From Perognathus longimembris pacificus (Eukaryota; Chordata; Mammalia; Rodentia; Heteromyidae): DNA of 64,000 nucleotides. The notes below the pieces were generated by a model that had not been told where the DNA came from, ran no database searches, and saw only the letters and a list, made by a program, of their open reading frames with translations. The stretch covers positions 11,112,826-11,176,825 of the forward strand of contig NC_063171.1 in assembly GCF_023159225.1 (NCBI RefSeq), written 5' to 3'. A program made the position numbers and the translations under genes. Of this stretch, positions 56,461 to 64,000 are shown piece by piece (positions within the stretch are counted from its first letter, which is position 1; every line of letters begins with the position of its first letter).

Positions 56461-57689
56461 AGTGCCAGAGGTTGGGATTTCTGAGCCTGAGAACACCATA
56501 CCCTTGACCTACCACTAGTGGGTGTGTGTCCATTACAGAGAAGCCCAGACCTCAGATCATTATAAGCCAGAAAGTAGAAAGGCCCTGATTCCCGAAGTGC
56601 CTTCTCCTCTGACTAACTAGATTTAAAAGCCAGGCCTCACTGAATTAGTGGTGCTCCAACTTCTCTGAATATTGGATCCATGGAAGCTTTGTGATCTCCC
56701 TCTGTGTGAATCATTCTATTATTTTAAGCAGATAAGAAAAAGAAAACTGATTTCAGACATTAGAATCCAAGAAATAAAAACTGAAAAATCAGAGCAAACA
56801 ATTCTCCCTTCTACTCCCTTCTACTAGATGGTAAGGTTTACAAGGTCAGGGAGATTTAGAGGAGTAAACTGCATCTGTATTCTCCTTTGAAATGGTAAAA
56901 AGCTTGGGAACTCTCAATAAACAAATGGATACACAAAAATTGAGAAGTATATCTGGGATAAGGAAGTCCCCAAACTGATCTATTTTCCCTTTGTTGTATG
57001 TAGACCCAGATACAGCTCCGCAATTTAGAACAATATATTAATTATATCTTAATAATATAACCTATCTTTGGCCACCCAGAAGCTTTGTCTCATGATAAGG
57101 GTTGCTGGGCAACATGATCATGTGTCTGCTCAGAAAGAACAAAAGTGGCAGATACCACTGGATAACTTCAGTCTTTATCTTTCATTTTCTGCATGGGAAG
57201 CCGAAATGATCCCCACCCCCACACCTTTTTCTTCTTCATGTCTCTTTACCTTATCCTCCATTTTGGGAGATTCTCCTGGAACAACCACTTAAAACAGGGT
57301 CTCAAAGGGCCTGTGATTTTGCAAAAAACACTAAGCTCAGGGAGCCCTTCACTTATCATCTGACAGTTCCAAGGCTTAGCCAATTTGGGGGCTCACAGGA
57401 AAAGGCTAAGAGTCTGAGGCTGTGAAATGGCCATGCCTGTGGCCACTGAACACACTGGTCACTGACCTCATGTACACACACTGGGCCCATTGCACACAAG
57501 AGGATCGGCAAGGAGTTGTTTCAGGGGATGCTCCTGAATGGGACTGGAGAAATAAACAACATGCCTGAGCCCAAGGTTTGAAAGTTCCAAAAGCCCAGAA
57601 AAAGACAGACACATCTGTACCAAAGAAAATTTAACCATAATTTCAGGAAAAAGAGAATTAAGACAACTTGCAATCGCAAATGGACCCTT
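56461..57689. other. Unassigned sequence
   Basis: No recognisable gene or repeat. Confidence 0.5.
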
Positions 57690-57890
57690 TATTATTGGAA
57701 TATTTAAAACATATAACAGGATATGAAACTTATAGAAGACTTATCTGAATATTCTTTTATTTTCAAATAAAAATTGAATGTAGAATTAATACATAAATTT
57801 GTATTTCCCAAATTTCATCATCCAATGTTAACTATTGCCAATATTTTGATGTAAGTCCATCTAGGTATCTTTAAAGAAAAGTGAAAATAT
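57690..57890 (-). mobile_element. Ancient LINE-1 3' UTR fragment, antisense
   Basis: 'atccaatgttaactattgcc aatattttgatgtaagtcca tctagg' is an old antisense L1ME-type 3' pattern, parallel to 53150-53200. Confidence 0.5.
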
Positions 57891-59090
57891 ACTTGGACAT
57901 AGAACACACAGCCTTAGCAATCAGAATTTAACTCCCCCAAACAGAGAGGCCAGGGCTATGTGGTGAGTATTGTGAGGCCTCCTTGGGCTGACTTTGTCTA
58001 GCTCTTCTCTGTTTCCCTGCTTTGTAAAACTACCTTCTACCAGAATGCTCTAAGCCTTTGATTAACATTTCCTTGTCTTGTGTTTTATCCTCCATTCTAG
58101 CTTCATTGGAACTCATAATAAAAATGGAGGGGGTCATTGAAATAGTTAAAATACAAAGCTAATATGTAGTTCTCATTCATGAACCAACGAGCTGTGAAAA
58201 CTCTCCAACATTTCCAAAAAGAAACAGTAGGTGCTTCCCAAGACATACCGTCCCAATGGTAGGTTCCCACAAAGCTACTGGAATCTTTTTTGTGAGTGTG
58301 ATTTTTTAATTTGAATTTTGTTTTGAGATGTTGTCATCTCCCCTTCTCTCTTTCCTTCTTTCTCTCTTTTATTTTTTCACAGTGTTTTTTTTTTCCTTTT
58401 TGATTACACACTGCAATCCCAAGTAGGCAATGGTTCAGGTTTTTACCATTTTCATTCCTTTCTCATTCTTCCACTGACATTCTGATTTAATATTTACATG
58501 TATGCATGCTGCCATCATAACATAAATTTTAACCCATGGTGCTGATCATGCAGCAATTATTCCTGGCTCACAGCAGAGTGAACAAACCCTTGCACATCTC
58601 TGCAGCCACTCCTCTCAAGCTAGTAGGTGAGAGCAGTAGAACCAATTCTCCCTGGAGACAGGGGGACTTACCTCTGCCTCCTCCTTCCATAGCCAGCAAG
58701 TGATATCACACCTCCATGCATTCTGAGAGTGTGACTAAGCTATTGGCTGCCAGAAACTAGATTGCTCCCAGCCACTTCAACTCAGAGCTACTTCTCTGTG
58801 CCAAATGCTGGAACAGAGGGAGTACAGACGTTTCTAATGGTCTCTAGGCCAGAAAAATGTGCTGCATGAAGTGAGGTGATGCAGTGCAAGAAAATCACAT
58901 GAATAATGGGTATGAAATGATAAATATGAAGGCTGTGCTTTTCATGACATTTTCTGGAGAAAAGATGGAGATTTTTTTTATTTTTTTTCTGTCCTTCTTA
59001 TTGGAAAGTTACCTGCCCAAGGAAGTTTTTTTTTTTTATTGTTATATCCCAAGAGCTCCAGCACATGATAAGTATTCCAAAATGTTTTAG
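57891..59090. other. Unassigned sequence with T- and C/T-rich patches
   Basis: Pyrimidine-rich stretch at about 58300-58405. No gene or named repeat seen. Confidence 0.5.
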
Positions 59091-59092
59091 AT

Positions 59093-59275
59093 AGGAAAGA
59101 AGAAAGGATGCAAGAGAAGGAAGAAGGAGATGGAGGGAGGGAAGACAGAATGAATGAAAGAGGAAAAGAAAGAGGGAAGAGGGAAAGAAGAGCGATTATC
59201 GAGGAAACAAAGGAAGGGAAGGAGGAAAAGAAGAAAAGAGTGAAGTGAGGCAGTGAGAGAGGTAAAGAAGGGCAT
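59093..59275. repeat. Polypurine (GA-rich) tract
   Basis: About 180 bp almost only A and G on the plus strand (gaagaaggagatggagggag type). Low complexity; frames through it are artefacts. Confidence 0.92.
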
Positions 59276-59384
59276 TCACATAGACTGTTGAGTCATAGAA
59301 AATGTTTTAAATCATTCCTGTGGCAATTCTAACTATACAAAAATATGGATGAGTTATTTATTTTCTTATCTCCTCCCCCTTCAC

Positions 59385-59445
59385 CATGTGTGTCTGTGTG
59401 TATGTGTGTGTGAGAGAGGGGGAGAGGGAGGGAGGGAGGTAGAGA
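59385..59445. repeat. Mixed GT / GAGG simple repeat
   Basis: A GT-rich run (tgtgtctgtgtgtatgtgtg) passes into a G/A run (gagagagggggagagggagg). Confidence 0.9.
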
Positions 59446-60544
59446 GCACACATGCACACATGCACTAGGACTGCTAGGTAATTAAAACACAGGAACTAAT
59501 GACATTTCCAGTACTGTTATTGATAACAAGTAGATCCTGGAAATTAAAAAAATAGAAATATTAGCCTCTACTAAGAGCATGTTGGATAAAGAATGGCCAT
59601 CAATTTATCTGCTCATTTCACTAACACCAGCCCCTTCCTGAGCCAGCAATGCTCTTCTCTGGCCAAATTAGTGAAATATTTAACCTTTTCCGTCCATTCT
59701 CATTTTACTCTTTCTTACCCATAATTGGGTCCCCTCCTTCCTTGTGATATTGGATGTGTATTTCAACAATTCAGCCCAGTCAGTCTTCATGTTTGACCCT
59801 AGTCCAACATCGTCAGGTCTGAGACAGAACCCCAAGGCAACATCTGCATAGCTTGATTCTTCCCTGTACTCTGATAAGGACCTCACAATTCTTACAGCCT
59901 TTCCCGCATAGATGATTAAGTCATCAAAGGATATTTCCAAACAAAAATAAAAAGCATGATCCTCATAGAAGCATACAGGGAGGTTTACTTACTTCATAAA
60001 AGAGAAAAACATAGAACCAGAAAAATCTTTCAAAGGACATTTTGAAGGAGAACCATTGCTAGACCATTAGGTCTAGCACATTGTATTGCCTTTGCTGATT
60101 TAGAGGCCATATAAGTTAATGTATTATAGGGCAATATAATCTTTTTACAAGAAGAAACCATTAGCATCTTCACCAGACTATAATTAACATGCAACTTCAC
60201 ACAGTCTGGGCTTTAATCAACAGTAAATAGTGAAATTCTTCCCTGGGGAATTACAAATCTTTAAGAATCTATGTTGAGCAGTATTCCCATATGGCACTGG
60301 AAGAGCAGGCAGATATCTTGTTTTCATTTCTGAGCTTCAGGTACCTTTTCTAAATAGAGTCAGTCCCCAGTAGCCTAGCAGACTTTGCTGCAGTACTTAA
60401 AACTCTTTCAATACTCTAGGTTTCTGGCATCCCTTAATTCTCAATTGACTGTAGAGAACATCTGCCCAGAGCAGTTCAGCTATCAATTACTCTCCAGGCA
60501 CACAGGGCTGCCTTTTCGCTGCCACTGGTAGAGCAGCTTCTCTG
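59446..60544. other. Unassigned sequence
   Basis: No recognisable element or exon. Confidence 0.5.
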
Positions 60545-60925
60545 TGCTAGTCAGTTTACTCTCACTATAACTTAACACCTGAGGTGATTAACTTATAAGG
60601 AGGAAAGAAATATTTTGACTGTCATACAACTTTGAAGGTTTCAGCCCATACTCAGCTGGCTTTGCTGCTTTTTTTTTTTATTTTTGGCCTGTGGTAAGAC
60701 AGCATATTATGGCAAGAATGTCTATTAAACACAATCACACTTCATGGCAAGGATACAAGACAAATGAAGAGGATAGGATTGGGGATTCAAACATTCCCTC
60801 AATAGCTCCTTTTCAATGACCTAAAGACCTCTCACTAGACCATCCTTTGAAAGGTTCTACCACCTTCAGACAGTGCCATCCCAGTGACTAAACCTTCAAC
60901 ATAAGATAATTACAACACTCAAATG
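60545..60925 (-). mobile_element. LTR-like dispersed repeat, best-preserved copy of its family here
   Basis: Antisense: 'tttcagcccatactcagctg gctttgctgctttt', 'ggcctgtggtaagacagcat attatggcaag', 'caatgacctaaagacctctc actagacc', 'aaaggttctaccaccttcag'. The last two blocks are the reverse complement of 48993-49027. Probably a MaLR-type LTR, class not verified. Confidence 0.5.
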
Positions 60926-61902
60926 ATAGCATTCAGTAAGAAGGGCAATAAACTACAACAAGAAAGTCTCAAGAAGAAGAACAACAGCAGAGAGAAGTGC
61001 CTTTTTTCCAATTTCACATAACTCTACAGATAACTCTATTTAATGCCTTTTTCTGTCAGAGTGACCCAGCAGAGGAAGGAAGGGAGCTGAGTGACAGAAA
61101 CCCCAAAAGTAGTCCCCTTTAATGGTCTTTGATAGTCGGAATAGCAGATTGCCAGAGGCATCCTCATATGAGTAAATGAGCCAATCTAGATAAAAATCAC
61201 CTCTACAATCGCTTGCACAATCTTGCTGTAGACTTGGTATTGAAACCACTATTCAGAGGGTTACAACAAATGACATTTTCTGGAGAAAGACCAATGAGTG
61301 GGGTTTTCTCAGTCAATTTGGCTCAATCTTCTCTGGGCTTCAATAACTAGCACTTTATCGGCTTCAATAACTAGCACTTTATCAGTAGTCCTTTTATCTT
61401 AGTATAACTAATGGATCTATTTGCAATGAGGACATGTACAGATCGTATTACAGTTTCAGGAAAAGATGAAATGTACAAAGTATAATTATAGAATTATCAT
61501 TGTCACCATTATCTCCAATCAGTCCTTCATTCACAGTGGCAGCTTCTAAGAGCTTTGTATGAGAAAGGGTTATCTCTAGTGCAAATTGAGGGCAGGTCAT
61601 CATCTAGACCTTGTGGTCTCTTGGAAAGGGTAGGAAATACCATTTCCTTTTCCAGAGGAAATGAAATGGTAGAAGTGGAATTTGCAGCAATGATTCACTG
61701 TTCAACACAATACTTGGCTCAGCTCAGTATCAAACTCAGCATGGAAACTTTGCAGTGAATATTGACATGGAGCCACAGGACAAACCCCCTCAAAATGAGG
61801 AAATCATTCAGTTCTTGTTAGAGTCTCATTGTATTTAGTTAGACATTGTTTAATCCAGGCAACTACCCCCCTTTCCCCCTTTTCAGGTTCTTACTACTGC
61901 TG
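60926..61902. other. Unassigned sequence containing a 24-bp tandem duplication
   Basis: Apart from the duplication at 61336-61383, no gene or repeat is recognised. Confidence 0.5.
61336..61383. repeat. Perfect 24-bp tandem duplication
   Basis: Two identical 24-bp units (ggcttcaataactagcac followed by tttatc) at 61336-61359 and 61360-61383. Identity implies a recent event in otherwise unique-looking sequence. Confidence 0.95.
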
Positions 61903-61920
61903 TTGCTGATTTTTATGTTT

Positions 61921-62015
61921 TTCTTATTTATTGTCAATGTGATGTACAGAGAGGTACAGTTTCATACATTAGGCATTGGATACATTTCTTGTACTATTTG
62001 TTACCTCCTCCCTCA
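61921..62015 (-). mobile_element. 95-bp LINE-1 3' terminus with TSD
   Basis: 'ttcttatttattgtcaatgt gatgtacagagaggtacagt ttcatacattaggcattgg' is the antisense L1 3' end. TSD ttgctgatttttatgttt at 61903-61920 and ttgctgatttttaatgttt at 62016-62034 (one-base indel). Confidence 0.88.
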
Positions 62016-62029
62016 TTGCTGATTTTTAA

Positions 62030-62108
62030 TGTTTGGGTGGTATTGGGGTTTGAATTCAGAGCCTCATGATTGGTAGGGTGTGAGATGCCACTGAGACATA
62101 CTTCCAGC
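62030..62108 (-). mobile_element. ID-like SINE, antisense
   Basis: 'ggtattggggtttgaattca gagcctcatgattggtaggg tgtgagatgccactgagac' matches an antisense ID-type unit. Confidence 0.65.
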
Positions 62109-62114
62109 CTTTTT

Positions 62115-62412
62115 TTAATCAATTATTTTTTGGGATAGCATTTTATTGTCATAGTGATGTACGGAGGGGTTACAGTTTCATACATAAGACAGTGGTTATA
62201 TTTCTTGTACAATTTGTTGCCTCCTCCCTCATTTTCCCCCTCCTCCCTCCCTGTTTCACTCTCTCCCCATGAGTTGTTCAGTTGGTTTATACCAAATGGT
62301 TTTGTAAGTATTGCTTTTGGAGTTGTTTGTCTTTATATCCTTTGTCTCTCAATTTTGATATTCCCTTTTCCTTCCCTAGTTCTAATACCAGTATGTATAG
62401 TATCCAGATAAT
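62115..62412 (-). mobile_element. LINE-1 3' UTR, antisense, 5'-truncated
   Basis: 'attttattgtcatagtgatg tacggaggggttacagtttc', C/T-rich tract (62219-62260), 'gttcagttggtttataccaa atggttttgtaagtattgct', 'cccttttccttccctagttc taatacc'. Same order as the copy at 40030-40280. Confidence 0.9.
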
Positions 62413-62435
62413 ATCTTATATTTGATCAGATATCC

Positions 62436-62762
62436 ACCTTCTTTGGGCTTCCCATTGTAGCTGGGATGATAGATGCTTGGCATTCCACTTAGTTGCTATT
62501 TTATGGGTATGGCTTCTCTCAGACTTTTGCTCCTGGGCTTAATTGTCACTGAAGTCTTCTCAATATCAGCCTCCTACATAGGTGGGATGACAGGCATATG
62601 CCATTGAGCTAAGTGCTATAGATTGAGATGGCAGGGGTGGGAGTGGGGCAGCAGGGGACACTCTCATGAACTTTCCAGACTCAGGTATTTTTGAAATGTG
62701 ATCCTTGTATCTTTAGCCTTCCAAGTAGCTGGAATTACATCTGTGAGCCACTGGTGCTTAGC
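62436..62762 (-). mobile_element. Cluster of old antisense 7SL-derived SINE pieces
   Basis: Three antisense 7SL-like heads follow one another: 'cattgtagctgggatgatag atgcttgg' (about 62453), 'cagcctcctacataggtggg atgacaggc' (about 62568) and 'ccttccaagtagctggaatt acatctgtgagccac' (about 62718). The last follows 'gacactctcatgaactttcc', the antisense linker of the 7SL/tRNA dimer. Boundaries uncertain. Confidence 0.6.
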
Positions 62763-62765
62763 TTG

Positions 62766-64000
62766 TCCTTTCTAATTTCAAAGCATAAAAAGTAAGTCAG
62801 TACTTCATTAAGTTTTTAGCTGTAGGCTTCTGTTGGAATCAGACCTTTGAACATCAGAAATGATATGGGGACTCTGAACTACTACTTAAATATATTTAAA
62901 TTAAATTAAATTATTAAGAAAGAAATGGCATAAGGTGGCTGGAATAAAATGAAAAAGACCTAAAGTTTTGTTGTTGGCCAATACAGACTAAAATCTAGAT
63001 TCTGCCACCTATTAACTATGTAAGGCCAAAATATCACTGCAGTACTTTGTGTCTTGTCTTGTTTTCTTAAATAAACCAACTTATTTGTTGAAGTTTTGTC
63101 AAGAAAAGCCAATAATACTGAATTTCAGTACAAAGTAGCAAAACCATGAAGGATGAGAAGTCAATAAATGACAGCTACCATGCTAGTCTGTGAAAGAAGA
63201 AAGCAGGTGTTCATTGCAAAAAAGAATTTTGCACACGAGGCCAATCACTCCAATCTCCCATCTCCCCAGATGCTTTGATCATTATTTGAAGAGGGATGAT
63301 GTAAGAGGTGAGGCTACAAATACTATCCACCTTTCCAAAAAGGCTGAGAGTTATAAGTACCGCACACTAACTGATTGCGCCACTGGAGCTCCGAGGCTGA
63401 GAGTTCCTGAGAGAACAGAGACAATGTCTTTTCATCTTTTCTACTCAGCTCCTGGATCAGGATCTGGATAAAAAAGTGTTGAATAAGGTGTCCAAATAGA
63501 TAAGATACAAAGGCCAACTAGCAGAAATATCAGCAATTATGCCTGACCCCTTGGCAGATCTTTGTGATTAGACAATCAGAGTAAGTGCACAATTTTAACC
63601 AATGTCTTTCCTCACTAAAGTTTGTGTTTTCCTCCATAATAGACACTACATATGCTGGATTGTACTTCTGAAACATCCAGGAGACTGGCCAAGCTCCCAA
63701 TGAGCAGACTTAGAGCTTTCTCTCTTTTTACTTAAAAGGTTGGTCAATTCCAACTCTGAAATACTATTTGACAATCAGACATAAGCCAATGAAGCTATGA
63801 CTTCTGAGTATGCTCTAAAGATGTTTTGAAGGCAGGAAAAACTAGGATCAGACTCCATTCCTACTGTACTCCACTATTTACTTTATCCTAACCACCAGCC
63901 TACCCAGTTTCCATACCTCCAGGATCAGAAGCTCTTACTCTATGAATGATAAATCTTATCCTCTGGCTATGATTTCATTAGAGAAGATGTGTGGTATTTT
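62766..64000. other. Unassigned sequence, apart from a tRNA-half retropseudogene
   Basis: Other than 63353-63393, no gene or repeat is recognised up to the right edge. Confidence 0.5.
63353..63393 (-). pseudogene. tRNA-Ile(UAU) 5'-half retropseudogene, tailless
   Basis: On the minus strand, four extra bases (CGGA) are followed by 37 nt matching the 5' half of tRNA-Ile(UAU): GCTCCAGTGGCGCAATCAGT then TAGTGTGCGGTACTTAT, from nucleotide 1 to the anticodon TAT. The D-arm A box is present, but the anticodon 3' arm, variable loop, T arm and acceptor 3' strand are absent. The three differences from the remembered mature sequence are all CpG-type transitions. A perfect 12-bp TSD, aggctgagagtt, lies at 63341-63352 and 63394-63405, and there is no A-tail. 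Confidence 0.88.

Noticed and set aside
59087..59275. 62-codon minus-strand frame
   Set aside because: Translation of a GA-rich low-complexity tract.
63353..63393. Functional tRNA gene
   Set aside because: Only the 5' half up to the anticodon is present; no T arm or 3' acceptor strand and no B box.
1..64000. CRISPR array, bacterial operon or phage-like system
   Set aside because: The repeats are SINEs, L1s and microsatellites typical of a mammalian nuclear genome; no regularly spaced short repeats and no prokaryotic gene density.

Overview
The window looks like rodent nuclear DNA, AT-rich and built almost entirely of retrotransposons. It most likely comes from the superfamily Geomyoidea (kangaroo rats, pocket mice, pocket gophers). 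The main evidence is ten copies of a dimeric SINE with an ID-like (tRNA-Ala-derived) left half and a fixed right half, which matches the published description of the Geomyoidea-restricted IDL-Geo SINE. Older 7SL/tRNA dimers, MIR and ancient LINE-1 also fit a eutherian rodent. I recognise no cellular protein-coding gene. Every recognisable coding segment belongs to LINE-1 (L1).

Layout. 1-1680 is the 5' end of an L1 on the minus strand that runs off the left edge. It has a GC- and CpG-rich 5' UTR and an ORF1 that is open to the edge, with a 14-residue duplication in its coiled coil. 2811-9922 is an older, nearly full-length but dead L1 on the plus strand, with broken ORF1 and ORF2, three SINE insertions and an internal deletion. 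9923-18983 is mostly unassigned sequence with MIR, B1-like SINEs, L1 3' ends, an LTR-like repeat and an old antisense L1. 18984-20637 is an L1 inverted by twin priming and bounded by a target-site duplication (TSD). 20638-31340 is largely quiet, with a few SINEs and a 3' L1. 31345-34340 is a nest: an old SINE split by a twin-primed L1, which was itself hit by another L1 and a SINE. 34341-42960 holds L1 3' ends, a third twin-primed L1 and an ancient L1 carrying a SINE. 44400-49540 holds SINEs, LTR-like repeats, a truncated 5S rRNA retropseudogene and two GT microsatellites. 49845-51660 contains a local duplication with an L1 in one copy only. 53090-53700 is an ancient L1 carrying a 62-bp retrocopy of an unidentified mRNA 3' end. 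59095-64000 has purine-rich tracts, an LTR-like repeat, small L1 fragments and a tRNA-Ile(UAU) 5'-half retropseudogene.

Nothing here suggests a cooperating set of genes. What the window records is L1-machinery activity: autonomous L1 copies, SINEs, an mRNA fragment, and two truncated Pol III transcripts (5S rRNA and tRNA) inserted without A-tails but with TSDs. The most notable items are those two tailless retropseudogenes, the 14-residue ORF1 duplication next to a CpG-rich promoter, and the right-hand SINE monomer shared by two unrelated left halves. All family assignments are from reading the sequence; no database search was run.
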